Below, one piece after another: positions 8,582 to 19,294 of a DNA stretch of 64,000 nucleotides (position 1 is its first letter; the number at the start of each line of letters is the position of its first letter). Origin of the DNA: Azonexus sp. (GTDB lineage Bacteria > Pseudomonadota > Gammaproteobacteria > Burkholderiales > Rhodocyclaceae); the NCBI RefSeq assembly GCF_030824335.1, contig NZ_JAVBXX010000007.1, forward strand, positions 1-64,000, given 5' to 3'. A program made the position numbers and the translations under genes. The notes beneath the pieces were generated by a model. The model searched no databases. It was not told the DNA's origin and saw only the letters and a list, made by a program, of their open reading frames with translations.

Positions 8582-9526
8582 CTAATTTCTTCTTAATGCG
8601 GATGGCGGCATGCCGCGCAGGCGGAGGAAGGCTCGACGCATGACTTCAGGGCTGCTGAAGCCGGATTGGCGGGCCGCTATTTGCACATTTTCGCCATTTT
8701 CCAGTGCATTGGCGGCCGTTTCGACGCGCAGTCGTTCGACGGCGTGGGCAGGCGAACAGCCGGTTTCGGCGGTAAAGGTTCGGGCGAAATGGCGTGGGCT
8801 CATGCAGGCTCGGGCGGCCAGATCGTCGACGCTGAAGGCTTGTTCAAGATTGCAGCGGATGTAGTCGAGCAATTCGGCAAAGCGCCCTTGTCCTCCTCGC
8901 ATTTCCAGTAACGCCGAGTATTGCGATTGTCCACCTGGCCGCCGGTAATAGACGACAAGCTGGCGCGCCACCTGGCGGGCTATTGGCTCGCCGAGATCAA
9001 CGGCGATCAAGGCCAGTGCGAGGTCAATGCCCGCCGTGATGCCCGCCGATGACCAAACGCGTCCGTCGTTGACATAAATACGATCGGCTTCCAGTTTGAC
9101 CTCGGGGAAGCGTTGGCGAAAATCGTTGCTGCGTTTCCAGTGCGTGGTCACGGTCTTGTCATGCAGCAGGCCGGCCGCAGCAAACAGGAATGCCCCCGAA
9201 CAAATGCTGGCCATGCGTTCCGCATTCGTTGCCCTGGCGGCGAGAAAATCGACAATCGCAGGATTCTGGCTGGCCGCATCGATGCCGTAGCCGCCAACGG
9301 TGAGCAGGGTGCAGCAGGGAAGGGCGTAGCTTGCTGCCTCGGTAAAGGATTCCGTTGGCAAGGCCAGTCCGGATGAACTCTTGACCAAACCACCGTGTTC
9401 GCTGGTCAGCCGGATTTGGTAGCTGTCGGGGCATTGATCGTTGGCAGCCTCGAACGCTGCGACGGGCCCGGCGACATCAAGCAACTGGAAGTTCGGGTAA
9501 AGCACGAAAAGCAGGGTTTTTGGCAT
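8582..9526 (-). CDS. GlxA-type transcriptional regulator (DJ-1/PfpI domain plus AraC HTH)
   Basis: A 314-residue regulator. The N-terminal DJ-1/PfpI-like domain (about 1-170; TLLFVLYPNFQLLDVAGPV and the elbow region MASICSGAFLFAAAGLL) probably binds a small metabolite. The C-terminal AraC double helix-turn-helix (about 215-310; FSVDDLAARACMSPRHFARTF) binds DNA. The ATG at 9526 begins the conserved domain; the longer frame starts only with TTG and adds unconserved residues. It is divergent from an MFS permease with a 91-bp gap, so it probably controls that gene. The inducer is unknown. Confidence 0.9.
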   Translation of the reverse strand: MPKTLLFVLYPNFQLLDVAGPVAAFEAANDQCPDSYQIRLTSEHGGLVKSSSGLALPTESFTEAASYALPCCTLLTVGGYGIDAASQNPAIVDFLAARATNAERMASICSGAFLFAAAGLLHDKTVTTHWKRSNDFRQRFPEVKLEADRIYVNDGRVWSSAGITAGIDLALALIAVDLGEPIARQVARQLVVYYRRPGGQSQYSALLEMRGGQGRFAELLDYIRCNLEQAFSVDDLAARACMSPRHFARTFTAETGCSPAHAVERLRVETAANALENGENVQIAARQSGFSSPEVMRRAFLRLRGMPPSALRRN

Positions 9527-9617
9527 GGCATGAATCGTTGGTTTTTCGTCATTTGAGACATTAGCCGGTTTTGGCAAGATTGGGGTGGTCTGTTCAATCT
9601 TTTCAAGGAAATCGACG

Positions 9618-10820
9618 ATGTCAAATCAGAAAGATGCTTTCCCGCTGCCCCGGATGTACCGCAATGTATTGCTGTTGGCCTTGTCGCAGGCGGCAGTGAT
9701 GACCAGTATCAGTCTGGTGCTGGCTTCCTCAGTGCTGATCGGTGCCCAGCTTGCTTCGCCGGCCTGGGCGACCGTGCCGCTGGCGGCCCAGTACCTGGGC
9801 ACGATGTTGGTGCTTTATCCCGTGGCGCAACTGATCAACCGGTATGGTCACCGTCCGGTTTTTTGCCTGGGCGCGCTGATCGGTGCACTCGGTCTGGCGA
9901 TGGCTGCTCTGGCCATCTGGCTTGGCAGCTTCGTACTCTTTTCGCTGGCTGGCGGATTGATCGGCGTATTCAATGCAGTCGGTCAGTACTACCGCTTTGC
10001 CGCAGCCGATGCCGTGCCGCTTGAACGGCGCAGCTCAGCCATTTCGTTGACCTTGAGCGGCGGCGTGCTGGCGGCGCTGGTCGGTCCGAGTCTGGCATTG
10101 TGGACCAGGCACGCGTTGCCGGCGGATTTCTCGGCCAGTTTTCTGGCGCTGTGCCTGATTGCCTTGTGTGCTGCATGGCTGGCAACACGGATGCAACTGG
10201 CACTGCCGGAAGTGTCTGTCGGCAGCGAAGCGAAACAACCCTTGGTCAGCCTGTTGAAGCGTCCGGATTTTTTGCTGGCGGTGGTGGTCGGTGTCGTCGG
10301 CTATACCTTGATGAACTTGCTGATGACGGCAACGCCGTTGGCCATGATGTGCAGCAAGTTGAGCTTTGCCGAGACGGCGAGTGTGATCCAGTGGCATGTT
10401 GTGGCGATGTTCGCACCATCGTTCTTTACTGGTGCGCTGATTCAGCGCTTCGGTGTTTTCCCGGTCATGCTGCTGGGGGGGGGCTGCGTGCTGGCGTGCA
10501 TTGCTGTTGCGGTCAACGGCGAAAGCCTGGGGCATTTCGAGCTGTCCTTGATTCTGCTGGGCATTGGCTGGAATTTTCTTTATGTCGGTGCTACCGCACG
10601 TCTGGTCGAGTGTTGTCCGGTCGGGCAAAAGGCCCGGGTTCAGGCGTTCAACGACAGCCTGGTTTTTCTGGCCATTGCCGGCGTCACTTTCAATTCGGGC
10701 AAGCTGCTGGATGAATTCGGCTGGGCGGCCCTGAACCTGTATTCGGCGCTGCCCCTTGGTCTGGTGATGCTGGCCATTGGCTGGCAGTGGTTGGCATCGC
10801 GTAGGGCAGCGCCGGCCTAG
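9618..10820 (+). CDS. MFS transporter
   Basis: A 400-residue inner-membrane permease with about 12 hydrophobic segments. The major facilitator signature between helices 2 and 3 is visible as AQLINRYGHRPVFCLGALIGA (about 72-92). The start has AAGGAA seven bases upstream. Two halves of six helices are separated near residue 200 by a short polar loop. It is divergent from the GlxA-type regulator, which suggests that it exports or imports the regulator's effector; no sequence feature names the substrate. No partner periplasmic protein is present. Confidence 0.88.
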   Translation: MSNQKDAFPLPRMYRNVLLLALSQAAVMTSISLVLASSVLIGAQLASPAWATVPLAAQYLGTMLVLYPVAQLINRYGHRPVFCLGALIGALGLAMAALAIWLGSFVLFSLAGGLIGVFNAVGQYYRFAAADAVPLERRSSAISLTLSGGVLAALVGPSLALWTRHALPADFSASFLALCLIALCAAWLATRMQLALPEVSVGSEAKQPLVSLLKRPDFLLAVVVGVVGYTLMNLLMTATPLAMMCSKLSFAETASVIQWHVVAMFAPSFFTGALIQRFGVFPVMLLGGGCVLACIAVAVNGESLGHFELSLILLGIGWNFLYVGATARLVECCPVGQKARVQAFNDSLVFLAIAGVTFNSGKLLDEFGWAALNLYSALPLGLVMLAIGWQWLASRRAAPA

Positions 10821-10959
10821 AGTTGGGGCAGCACCGGCTTTGCGTTTTGGGCAGTGGGCACCGGTGCTTTTCCTCTGGGTCGGTGAAATAAGGCCCGGTC
10901 TGCCGGGTGCGTGTACCATAGCGCCTTTAGTTATTTCTGCGAATGCGGGTGTAATACGA

Positions 10960-12207
10960 ATGGCCTTGCCCTACGAATTGCTGATTGGCCTGCGTTATAC
11001 GCGGGCGAAGCGGCGCAATCATTTCATCTCCTTTATCTCAATGATTTCGATGGCCGGCATCGGCCTTGGCGTGGCGGCGCTGATTGTCGTGCTGTCGGTC
11101 ATGAATGGTTTCCAAAAAGAACTGCGCACACGCATTCTTGGCGTGGCATCGCACATCCAGATCAGTGCGATGAATGGTCAATTGCCCGACTGGCAATTGG
11201 TTGCCGCCCAGGCCAAACAACATCCGGAAGTGCGGGAAACCGCGCCGTTCGTGCAGTCGCAAGGCATGTTCTCGGTGGATGGCGATGTCAAGGGGGCACT
11301 GATTCGCGGCATCATTCCTGACCTGGAAGACGGTGTGGCGGATTTTCGCAAGACAATCAAGAGCGGCAGCCTCGATAACCTGCGACCCGGCGAGTTCGGC
11401 GTCGTGCTCGGGGCTGATCTGGCGCGTTCTTTGAAAGTATTTACCGGCGACAAGGTGACGCTGATCGCACCGCAAGGCACGGTGACGCCAGCTGGCGTGG
11501 TACCGCGTGTGCGCTCCTTCACGGTGGTCGGCATTTTTGAAGTCGGGATGTACGAATACGACGCCGGGCTGGCGCTGATTCATCTGCAGGATGCGCAGCG
11601 CCTGTATCAGATGGGCGACAGCGTCAGCGGTGTGCGCCTGAAGGTCGACGACCTGTTCAAAGCGCCGCGTATCGCCCGCGAACTGTCCAGTTACATCAAT
11701 GCCGATGCCTATCTGCACGACTGGACGAAGAGCCATGCCAACTTCTTCCGCGCCGTGCAGATCGAGAAAACGATGATGTTCATCATCCTGTCGCTGATCG
11801 TTGCGGTAGCGGCGTTCAACCTGGTGTCCACGCTGGTCATGGCGGTCACCGACAAACAGGCGGATATTGCCATCCTGCGCACCTTGGGCGCGCGGCCACG
11901 TTCGATCATGGCGATTTTTGTTGTGCAGGGCGCGCTGGTCGGCTTCATCGGCCTCGGCCTGGGCGTGGCTGGCGGTGTGGCGCTGGCGCTTAACGTCGAT
12001 GTCGTGGTGCCCGCCATCGAACGCCTGTTCGGCCTGCAGTTCCTGTCCAAGGATGTCTATTACATTTCCGACCTGCCGTCCGACCTGCAATGGGGTGATG
12101 TCTGGGGGGTGACGCTGATCGCCTTTGCGCTGTCGCTGCTGGCGACGATTTACCCCAGTTGGCGTGCATCACGGGTCAATCCGGCGGAGGCTTTGCGCTA
12201 TGAGTGA
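10960..12207 (+). CDS. lolC: Lipoprotein-releasing ABC transporter, permease subunit
   Basis: A 415-residue inner-membrane subunit of the LolCDE machine, which extracts mature lipoproteins from the inner membrane and hands them to LolA. It begins [20 protein letters not shown] as in the family, has one N-terminal membrane helix (about 22-48), a large periplasmic domain (about 50-270), and three C-terminal helices (FtsX-like, 280-410; [15 protein letters not shown]). Betaproteobacteria often encode one LolC/E-type subunit that works as a homodimer, and no second permease is present here. Its last codons overlap lolD by 8 bases, so translation is coupled. Confidence 0.93.
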   Translation: MALPYELLIGLRYTRAKRRNHFISFISMISMAGIGLGVAALIVVLSVMNGFQKELRTRILGVASHIQISAMNGQLPDWQLVAAQAKQHPEVRETAPFVQSQGMFSVDGDVKGALIRGIIPDLEDGVADFRKTIKSGSLDNLRPGEFGVVLGADLARSLKVFTGDKVTLIAPQGTVTPAGVVPRVRSFTVVGIFEVGMYEYDAGLALIHLQDAQRLYQMGDSVSGVRLKVDDLFKAPRIARELSSYINADAYLHDWTKSHANFFRAVQIEKTMMFIILSLIVAVAAFNLVSTLVMAVTDKQADIAILRTLGARPRSIMAIFVVQGALVGFIGLGLGVAGGVALALNVDVVVPAIERLFGLQFLSKDVYYISDLPSDLQWGDVWGVTLIAFALSLLATIYPSWRASRVNPAEALRYE

Positions 12208-12880
12208 AAACATTCTGTTTGCCCAGGGACTGGGCAAGGTATTTCGCGGTGGCGGGCTGGATGTTTCCGTGCTCGAAGGGATCGATCTGGCGGTGCAGGC
12301 CGGGAAGACCCTGGCCATCGTCGGTGCTTCCGGTTCGGGCAAGAGCACTTTGCTGCATCTGCTGGGTGGGCTGGATGCGCCGAGTAGCGGCAGCGTGCAG
12401 CTTAAAGGGCGGGATTTTTCAGCCATGAACGAGGTTGACCGCGGTGATTGGCGCAACCGGCACTTGGGCTTTGTTTACCAGTTTCATCATTTGCTGGCCG
12501 AGTTTTCCGCACTGGAAAATGTCGCCATGCCCTTGCTGATCCGCCGTGTCGAACGCGCTGCAGCACTGACGCAAGCCAGCGACATGTTGACTGCGGTGGG
12601 TTTGGGCCATCGTCTTGAACATCGTCCGGGCGAACTTTCCGGGGGGGAGCGGCAACGTGCCGCCATCGCCCGGGCGCTGGTCAGTCAGCCATCGTGCATC
12701 CTGGCCGATGAACCAACTGGCAATCTGGATAGTCATACCGCCGGGGTGGTCTTCGATCTGCTGATCGAACATGTCCAGCGACAAGGCGCCAGTCTGGTCA
12801 TGGTGACGCATGACCGGATTCTGGCGGCACGCGCGGATCAGGTTATCGAGTTAAATGATGGTAGACTGAGCTGCTGCTGA
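12200..12880 (+). CDS. lolD: Lipoprotein-releasing ABC transporter, ATPase
   Basis: A 226-residue ATPase that powers lipoprotein release with LolC/E. Walker [10 protein letters not shown] (42-50), the Q-loop in [12 protein letters not shown], the signature [15 protein letters not shown], and Walker B with catalytic Glu [12 protein letters not shown] are all intact. The start overlaps the end of lolC, and the product begins [15 protein letters not shown]. The FHHLLAEF stretch after the Q-loop is the LolD-specific patch that contacts the permease, which separates it from MacB- or FtsE-type ATPases. Confidence 0.94.
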   Translation: MSENILFAQGLGKVFRGGGLDVSVLEGIDLAVQAGKTLAIVGASGSGKSTLLHLLGGLDAPSSGSVQLKGRDFSAMNEVDRGDWRNRHLGFVYQFHHLLAEFSALENVAMPLLIRRVERAAALTQASDMLTAVGLGHRLEHRPGELSGGERQRAAIARALVSQPSCILADEPTGNLDSHTAGVVFDLLIEHVQRQGASLVMVTHDRILAARADQVIELNDGRLSCC

Positions 12881-12944
12881 TGTATTGATCAAAGTTGTCA
12901 TTTTTGACAAATGAATAGTCCCGCCAGGGGCTTGAGGAAAATGA

Positions 12945-14960
12945 ATGAACGGATTGTTTTTACCTGCGGTTGCCTTGATGAATCGCCTGCGTTTTCGGGC
13001 CAAGTTCGTTTTTCTCGGCAGCGCGCTGGTGGTTGTCATGCTGGTCCTGCTGTACACGATTTTTCTCAACCTGAGCCGCGATATCCACACTGCCGAGAAT
13101 GAACTCGCTGGTTTGCAGATGCTCAAGCCGATGAATCGTACCATTCAGTTCATGCAGCAGCATCGTGGATTGTCATCCGGTGTGCTCAATGGCAATGAAG
13201 GCATGAAGGACCGACGGTCAGCGAAGGAAAAGGATGTCTCGGCGGCAATTGCCGAGACCGATGCAGGACTCAGCCCGGTTTTGCGTGACAACCCCTTGTG
13301 GCTGAGTGTCAAAGCCGACTGGGCTGAAATCAGCGGCAAGGGCATGGGGATGCCGCCACCGGAAAATCTGAAGCGGCACACCGCCATGATCGCCAAGGTA
13401 TTGACCTTCATGGTGGATCTGGCCGATGAAACGCAACTCACCCTTGATCCGGTGATCGATACCTACTATTTCATGGATACCGTGGTGTCCAAGATGCCGG
13501 CCATGCTGGAGCCGATGGGCATCATGCGGGCGCGAGGCACTGGCGTGCTCAGTTCGCAGGAATTGACCCTGGATCAACGGCGCGACATTACGGCCCTGCT
13601 CGAACGCATGAATGGTACCTTGCGGGCGCAGAACGCCAATCTGGAAAAGGTCATGAAGTTCACTCCGGCCTTGCGCGATGTTCTGACTGGGCCGACCCAG
13701 GAGTTCACCAAGGCATCGGAAGGTATTTTCAAGCTGGTCCAGGAAGATATTCTGCTGGAACGCTTTGCGACCAAGCCGGCGGATTATTTTGCCTTGACCA
13801 CCCAGGCCATCGATCTGGGCTACAAGATCATGTTCGAGACCTTGATGCCGCAGTTCGAGAAGCAACTGAATTTGCGCAAGTCCGAGGCTGAGCGCGTCTT
13901 GATGTTCCAGGCCGCTTTGTCCTGCCTGGTCTTGCTGGTGGTCGGTTATTTCGGTTTCGGTGCGTACTATTCGGTGATTGGTACCGTGGAGGTTTTCTCG
14001 AACGGGGCCAAGCGGATGGCCGATGGCGACATGACGGTACATTTCTCGACGGATGGTGTCGATGAGTTGCATGCGGCCGGTGTGGACCTGAACAACATGG
14101 CGGCATCGATTCGTGCCTTGCTTTCCCGCATCCAGGTTGATGTCGGTACTTTGCGTCGGGCATCGGGTGATTTGGCCTCGTCCAGCCACCAGATTTCGTC
14201 CAGCGCCGGTTCGCAAAGCGATTCGGCCTCCAGCATGGCCGCTTCGGTGGAAGAAATGACGGTGGGCGTCGATCACATCGCCAAAAATGCCCAGGATGCC
14301 GAATCGTATTCGCAGGAATCGGAACGCGTCGCCGCTGAAGGCAGCCAGATCGTGCAGCAGGTGGTGGTTGAAATTCAGGGGATTGCCAATACGGTCAATC
14401 TTTCGGCCAATGCTGTTGAGGCGCTGGGTCGTCAATCGAACGAAATTTCGGCCATTGTCGGCACCATAAAGGATATTGCCGACCAGACCAATCTGCTGGC
14501 GCTCAATGCCGCGATCGAGGCGGCACGGGCTGGTGAGTCCGGGCGTGGTTTCGCGGTGGTGGCGGACGAAGTGCGCAAACTGGCCGAGCGGACAGCCAAA
14601 TCCACCCAGGAAATTGCCGGCATGATTTCCGCCATTCAGGCAGGCACGGCGACGGCAGTGGAAAGCATGACCCAGGGCGTGGATCGCGTTGCGGCTGGGG
14701 TTCTGGAAGCCCAGCGCGCAGGCGAAACCATTGGTGTTGTGCAGGAGCGTTCACGCCAGGTCATGGAAGCCGTTTCCGGGATCACGATTTCCTTGCGCGA
14801 ACAGGCAAGTGCCAGCACCGAGATTGCCCGCAATGTCGAAACCATTGCCCAGATGGCCGAACAGAACAACGCCGCAGCCCGCAGCAACGCTCATACGGCG
14901 GATGGCCTGCGGCAACTGGCCGAAACCCTGAGCGGCGAGGTTGCCCACTTCCGCACCTGA
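12945..14960 (+). CDS. Methyl-accepting chemotaxis protein with helical sensor domain
   Basis: A 671-residue inner-membrane chemoreceptor. One membrane helix lies near residues 18-42, a roughly 270-residue periplasmic helical domain follows, a second helix lies near 318-345, then HAMP and the cytoplasmic signalling hairpin, whose tip is intact around [20 protein letters not shown]. The periplasmic part starts with [17 protein letters not shown], resembling the Q-x-x-RGLSxG motif of NIT-type (nitrate/nitrite) sensor domains; this is a suggestion, not an assignment. There is no C-terminal CheB/CheR docking pentapeptide. No cheA or cheY lies nearby, so it must feed a pathway encoded elsewhere. 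Confidence 0.9.
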   Translation: MNGLFLPAVALMNRLRFRAKFVFLGSALVVVMLVLLYTIFLNLSRDIHTAENELAGLQMLKPMNRTIQFMQQHRGLSSGVLNGNEGMKDRRSAKEKDVSAAIAETDAGLSPVLRDNPLWLSVKADWAEISGKGMGMPPPENLKRHTAMIAKVLTFMVDLADETQLTLDPVIDTYYFMDTVVSKMPAMLEPMGIMRARGTGVLSSQELTLDQRRDITALLERMNGTLRAQNANLEKVMKFTPALRDVLTGPTQEFTKASEGIFKLVQEDILLERFATKPADYFALTTQAIDLGYKIMFETLMPQFEKQLNLRKSEAERVLMFQAALSCLVLLVVGYFGFGAYYSVIGTVEVFSNGAKRMADGDMTVHFSTDGVDELHAAGVDLNNMAASIRALLSRIQVDVGTLRRASGDLASSSHQISSSAGSQSDSASSMAASVEEMTVGVDHIAKNAQDAESYSQESERVAAEGSQIVQQVVVEIQGIANTVNLSANAVEALGRQSNEISAIVGTIKDIADQTNLLALNAAIEAARAGESGRGFAVVADEVRKLAERTAKSTQEIAGMISAIQAGTATAVESMTQGVDRVAAGVLEAQRAGETIGVVQERSRQVMEAVSGITISLREQASASTEIARNVETIAQMAEQNNAAARSNAHTADGLRQLAETLSGEVAHFRT

Positions 14961-14993
14961 GTCAAATTGCTTTTCCCTTGACCGGCGATATAC

Positions 14994-15013
14994 ACGCCCG
15001 CTTCGGCGGGCGT
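14994..15013 (+). terminator. Hairpin after the chemoreceptor gene
   Basis: An 8-bp GC-rich stem ACGCCCGC/GCGGGCGT closed by the stable TTCG tetraloop, between the chemoreceptor gene and paaK. The trailing sequence has only a short T run, so termination may be partial. Confidence 0.55.
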
Positions 15014-15062
15014 ATCATTTCCGGCTTTCATGACAAGAAAGCCAGCCGGGAGAGAGAGCTTC

Positions 15063-16373
15063 ATGATTTTCGATATCGAGAATGAAACATTGCCGCGCGA
15101 AGCGCTTGAGGCAATGCAGTTGCGCCGTTTGCGCAGTACCGTCGAGCGTTGTTACGCAACCGTCAAGTTCTATCGCGAAGCGATGGACGAACTTGAGGTC
15201 AAGCCGCACCATATCCAGAGCCTGGCGGATGCGCGCTTGCTGCCTTTCACCAAGAAAGAGCAACTGCGCGATAACTATCCCTTCGGAATGTTTGCCGTGC
15301 CGACCGAACAGGTTGTCCGGGTGCATGCTTCGTCGGGTACCACTGGCAAACCGACGGTGGTTGGCTATACCCGGCGCGATATCGACAACTGGGCGCATCT
15401 GGTAGCGCGCAGTCTGGCTGCTGCCGGTCTGCGGCCCGGTGACCGCCTGCACAATGCCTACGGTTACGGTTTATTCACCGGTGGTCTGGGCCTGCATTAC
15501 GGTGCCGAGGAACTGGGCGTACTGACCATTCCGATGTCCGGCGGGCAGACACAAAAACAGGTCATGCTGCTGTCCGACTTCCAGGCGACTGCCTTGTGCT
15601 GTACGCCGTCCTATGCCCTGAACATCGCCGAAGAGGCGGAAAACATCGGTGTCGATATTCGCAAGCTGCCGCTCAAGGTGGGAATCTTCGGCGCCGAGCC
15701 GTGGACCGAAGAAATGCGCTACGAAATCGAATCCCGGCTGGGTCTGGAAGCCATCGATATCTACGGCCTGTCCGAGGTGATGGGGCCGGGGGTCGGCGTG
15801 GAGTGCATCGAAGCCAAGAAGGGCTTGCATGTCTGGGAAGATCATTTCCTCGTCGAATGCGTCGATGTCGATAGCGGCTTGCCGGTGCCGGACGGCGAGG
15901 AGGGCGAGATCGTCTTCACCTCGCTGACCAAGGAAGCCTTCCCCATCCTGCGCTATCGCACGCGCGACATTTCGGTCATCGACCGCAGCCCGTGCAAGTG
16001 CGGCCGCACGCATGCGCGTATCCGGCGGATTTCCGGACGTTCGGACGACATGCTGATCATCCGCGGGGTCAATGTCTTCCCGACCCAGGTCGAAGCGATT
16101 TTGATGCGCAGCGAGACCCTGTCGCCGTTCTACCAGATCGAAGTGTTCCGCGAAGGCTTCATGGATTCGATGGCCGTCAATGTCGAAGCCAGTCCGCCGC
16201 TATTTGCCCGCGGTCAGGAGGCGATGGACCGGGTGGCGCACAAGGTGCAGAAGGACATCAAGGATTTCATCGGGGTCTCCTGCACGGTCAACGTCAAGCC
16301 GACCGGTGCCATCGAACGTTCGATGGGCAAGGCCGTGCGCGTCATCGACCATCGCAAGAAGTCAGCGCACTGA
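15063..16373 (+). CDS. paaK: Phenylacetate--CoA ligase
   Basis: A 436-residue cytoplasmic AMP-forming ligase that activates phenylacetate (or a close aromatic acid) with CoA, the entry step of phenylacetate degradation. The P-loop HASSGTTGKPTVVGYT (about 92-107), the adenylate-binding YGLSEVMGPGV (about 236-246) and the C-terminal GRSDDMLIIRGVNVFPTQVE are characteristic. The ATG at 15063 has GGGAGAGAG upstream and begins the conserved start. No other paa genes are adjacent, so it may serve a scattered pathway or the anaerobic phenylacetate route. Its 3' end overlaps the converging DUF2062 gene by 12 bases. Confidence 0.93.
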   Translation: MIFDIENETLPREALEAMQLRRLRSTVERCYATVKFYREAMDELEVKPHHIQSLADARLLPFTKKEQLRDNYPFGMFAVPTEQVVRVHASSGTTGKPTVVGYTRRDIDNWAHLVARSLAAAGLRPGDRLHNAYGYGLFTGGLGLHYGAEELGVLTIPMSGGQTQKQVMLLSDFQATALCCTPSYALNIAEEAENIGVDIRKLPLKVGIFGAEPWTEEMRYEIESRLGLEAIDIYGLSEVMGPGVGVECIEAKKGLHVWEDHFLVECVDVDSGLPVPDGEEGEIVFTSLTKEAFPILRYRTRDISVIDRSPCKCGRTHARIRRISGRSDDMLIIRGVNVFPTQVEAILMRSETLSPFYQIEVFREGFMDSMAVNVEASPPLFARGQEAMDRVAHKVQKDIKDFIGVSCTVNVKPTGAIERSMGKAVRVIDHRKKSAH

Positions 16374-16904
16374 GCTTGCGGCGCGGCGTCGTTGCTTGTG
16401 CCGGACCAGGTACAGGCGCCAGGCGCCGCGCGTGATCAGATAACCGGCCAGCGCCAGGACATCGGCCAGGATGATCAGGCCGATGGCGAGCGGCCGGGCA
16501 ACGGCCAGCATCCATTGCTGCATGGCTTCCGTCCAGGCCAGGAAATCGCTGAATAGAAAGGCCGGCGGGGCGAGGAAGCCGCTGCCGTCACCAATCACCA
16601 GTCGCCCGATCTGGTAGGCCAGCAGATAGAGCGGCACGATGGTGAACGGATTGGTGTAAAGCGTCGTCAGCAGTGCCAGCGGTAGATTGACGCGAAAGGA
16701 GATGGCGGCCAGCGCAGCCCCCGGCATCTGGAACGGTCCGGGAATCAGGCCGCAGAACAGCCCGGCGGCCACGGCACCGGCTGCCGAACGGCGGTTCAGA
16801 TGCCATAGCCGAGGGTGAAGCAACGAGTTTTCGAAGGGGCGCAACCAAGGATTGCGCCGTATCGTCTCGTGATCCGGCAGGTATTTCTTCAGTAATTGAC
16901 GCAT
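16362..16904 (-). CDS. DUF2062 membrane protein
   Basis: A 180-residue membrane protein of the DUF2062 family, whose function is unknown. The N-terminal basic segment (RRNPWLRPFENSLLHPRLWHLNRRSA) precedes the conserved hydrophobic core with AAGLFCGLIPGPFQMPGAALAA and TLYTNPFTIVPLY, and a last membrane helix lies near residues 140-165. The ATG at 16904 begins the usual MRQLLKKYLP start. It is divergent from comEC by 61 bases, a neighbour relation often seen in betaproteobacteria, but a shared role is not established. Confidence 0.87.
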   Translation of the reverse strand: MRQLLKKYLPDHETIRRNPWLRPFENSLLHPRLWHLNRRSAAGAVAAGLFCGLIPGPFQMPGAALAAISFRVNLPLALLTTLYTNPFTIVPLYLLAYQIGRLVIGDGSGFLAPPAFLFSDFLAWTEAMQQWMLAVARPLAIGLIILADVLALAGYLITRGAWRLYLVRHKQRRRAASSVR

Positions 16905-16965
16905 TCGTGGATTATCGCAAAACCCGGTCATCCAGTGGCGTGATGGTTTATGTCATGATAACGGC

Positions 16966-19269
16966 ATGCGATCTGCGATCCTTGCCTTTGCATTCGGCGT
17001 TCTCTTGCTGCAAACCTGTGCTGAATTGCCATCTCCCGGTATCTGGCTGCTCGGTGGTGCTTTGCTGTGTTTGCCCCGCTGCGGCCTGAAGCAGCATTGG
17101 GCCAGCGGTTTGGCGCTGCTGGGCTGTCTTGTGCTGGGGTTTTCCTGGGCGGCCTGGCGGGCTGAGTTGCGTCTGGCTGACGAGCTGGCCAAGGACTGGG
17201 AGGGACGCGATGTCCAGGTGATCGGCGTTATCGCCGGTTTGCCGCAGGATTTCGAGCGCGGCACGCGTTTCGAATTTGCCGTTGAACAGGTGTTGACCGC
17301 AGAAGCCGTCGTACCGCGGCGTATTCAGCTGGCCTGGTATCGCGGCAAGCGGGAGGTGCCGATTGTCGAACCCGGCGAGCGCTGGCGTTTGACCGTGCGC
17401 CTGAAACGCCCGCATGGTGCGGCCAATCCCGGCGGGTTCGATTACGAAGTCTGGTTGCTTGAGCGCGGGATCCGGGCGACGGGCTATGTCCGCCCTGAGC
17501 CGGCAGAGAAACTGGCGGCGTTTGTCTGGCGGCCGGCGTATGTCGTCGAGCATTTGCGGGCAACAGTGCGGCACAATTTCCTGCGCGTTTTGCCGTCCGG
17601 CGACTGGCCCTGGGTCGGCATCCTGACGGCCCTGGCTGTGGGCGATCAGCAGGCAGTGCAGGGCGAATTGTGGCGTGTTTTCAATCGTACCGGGACGACG
17701 CACCTGATGTCGATCAGCGGCCTGCACGTCACGATGGTGGCCGGTTTGTTAGGTTGGCTGGTCAGTGCCTTCTGGCGACGCGTACCGCTACTCGCCATGC
17801 GTTACCCGGCGCAGCGTGCCGGTTTGCTGGCAGCGGCTTTGGCGGCGCTTTTCTATGCCCTGCTGGCCGGCTTTGGTGTGCCGGCTCAGCGGACTTTGTA
17901 CATGCTGCTGGTGGCTGTTGCGGCGATGTTCTCCGGGCGCATCGTGGCCCCCAGCCGGATTTTGGCCTTGGCGCTGCTGGCCGTTCTGGCGGCTGATTCT
18001 TGGGCGGTGCTGGCGGCCGGCTTCTGGTTGTCGTTCGGGGCGGTAGGCGCCTTGCTTTACATCGGCAGTGCGCTTGTCGGTAGCAGCCGAGGCTGGCGTC
18101 AGCGTCTGCATGGCTGGGGTCTCGTCCAGTGGGCGGCGACGCTGGCTTCCTTGCCGGTGCTGATGCTGGTCTTCCAGCAGTTTTCCCTAGTCTCGCCGCT
18201 GGCCAATGCGCTGGCAGTGCCGGTGATCAGCTTCATCATCACGCCACTGGCGCTGCTCGGGGCGCTGTTGCCGTGGTGGCCGATTCTGGGGTTGGCACAT
18301 GGGATACTCGACTGGCTGATGCATTTTTTGGTCTGGTGCGCCGGTTGGCCGGTCTGGCAAGCGCCGGCACCACCCGTTTGGGTAGTGGTGCTGGCCGGGC
18401 TGGGGGTGGCGTTGTGTCTGTTGCCGCGTGGCGTGCCGGGCAAGTGGTTGGGGTTGCTGCTGATCCTGCCCGCCGTTGCCTGGCCGCCGGAGACGATTCC
18501 GGCGGGTGAGGCGCGCGTCGATGTGCTGGATGTCGGGCAAGGGCAGGCGGTGGTGATCCGCACGCAGCAGCATGTGCTGATCTACGATCCGGGGCCGTTG
18601 TACAGCGCCGATTCGGATGCCGGGCAACGTGTGGTTGTGCCATTTTTGCGCTGGTTGGGCGTGGACCGCATCAATACGCTCGTGGTCACGCATGGCGACA
18701 GCGACCACGCTGGCGGCCTGGCCTCGCTGCAGGCTGCGCTGCCGGTCGATCAGGTGTTGTCGTCGATGCGTGAACTCGACGGCGAGTTGTGCGCCGCCGG
18801 CCAGCGCTGGGTTTGGGATGGCGTCGAGTTTTCCATATTGCATCCGGCACCTTCAGCCTATGCCGAAGCCAGCAAGCGCAATGCGCTGTCCTGCGTGCTG
18901 CTGTTGGCAGCGGGTGAACACCGCATGTTGTTGACGGCCGATATCGAGGCCGCGGATGAAACGGTAATGCTGGCCCGCGATGCCGCAGGGCTCAAAGCCG
19001 AGGTGCTGCTGGTGCCGCATCACGGCGCCAAGGGCTCGTCCACGCCGGCCTTCATTGCTGCGGTCGACGCCAGTGAGGTGCTGTTTTCCGTCGGCTATCG
19101 CAATCGTTTCGGCCATCCGCGCCCGGAAATTGTCGAACGCTATGTGTCGACCGCAGCACGCCTGTGGCGTACCGATCTCGACGGTGCGCTGCGCGTGGCG
19201 CTCAGTCCGTCCGGTCTGGCTGTTACTGGCTGGCGCCATGAGCGATCCCGTTACTGGCATGGACGGTGA
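16966..19269 (+). CDS. comEC: DNA internalization-related competence protein ComEC/Rec2
   Basis: A 767-residue inner-membrane channel protein for single-stranded DNA uptake during natural transformation. In order: N-terminal membrane segments and an OB-like DUF4131 region (about 1-160), the Competence domain with many helices (about 200-500; HLMSISGLHVTMVAG), and a C-terminal metallo-beta-lactamase-like domain (about 520-740) with VLDVGQGQAVVI and the metal site THGDSDHAGG (His576, Asp580, His581). Full length and uninterrupted, so transformation may be functional, although other com genes are not in the window. Confidence 0.94.
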   Translation: MRSAILAFAFGVLLLQTCAELPSPGIWLLGGALLCLPRCGLKQHWASGLALLGCLVLGFSWAAWRAELRLADELAKDWEGRDVQVIGVIAGLPQDFERGTRFEFAVEQVLTAEAVVPRRIQLAWYRGKREVPIVEPGERWRLTVRLKRPHGAANPGGFDYEVWLLERGIRATGYVRPEPAEKLAAFVWRPAYVVEHLRATVRHNFLRVLPSGDWPWVGILTALAVGDQQAVQGELWRVFNRTGTTHLMSISGLHVTMVAGLLGWLVSAFWRRVPLLAMRYPAQRAGLLAAALAALFYALLAGFGVPAQRTLYMLLVAVAAMFSGRIVAPSRILALALLAVLAADSWAVLAAGFWLSFGAVGALLYIGSALVGSSRGWRQRLHGWGLVQWAATLASLPVLMLVFQQFSLVSPLANALAVPVISFIITPLALLGALLPWWPILGLAHGILDWLMHFLVWCAGWPVWQAPAPPVWVVVLAGLGVALCLLPRGVPGKWLGLLLILPAVAWPPETIPAGEARVDVLDVGQGQAVVIRTQQHVLIYDPGPLYSADSDAGQRVVVPFLRWLGVDRINTLVVTHGDSDHAGGLASLQAALPVDQVLSSMRELDGELCAAGQRWVWDGVEFSILHPAPSAYAEASKRNALSCVLLLAAGEHRMLLTADIEAADETVMLARDAAGLKAEVLLVPHHGAKGSSTPAFIAAVDASEVLFSVGYRNRFGHPRPEIVERYVSTAARLWRTDLDGALRVALSPSGLAVTGWRHERSRYWHGR

Positions 19270-19294
19270 TACATTTCGGGCAGGAGGAAGAGCG

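Noticed and set aside
10777..10959. N-terminal extension of LolC
   Set aside because: The frame is open, but the family start [10 protein letters not shown] lies at 10960 and the extension overlaps the end of the MFS gene region with no homology.
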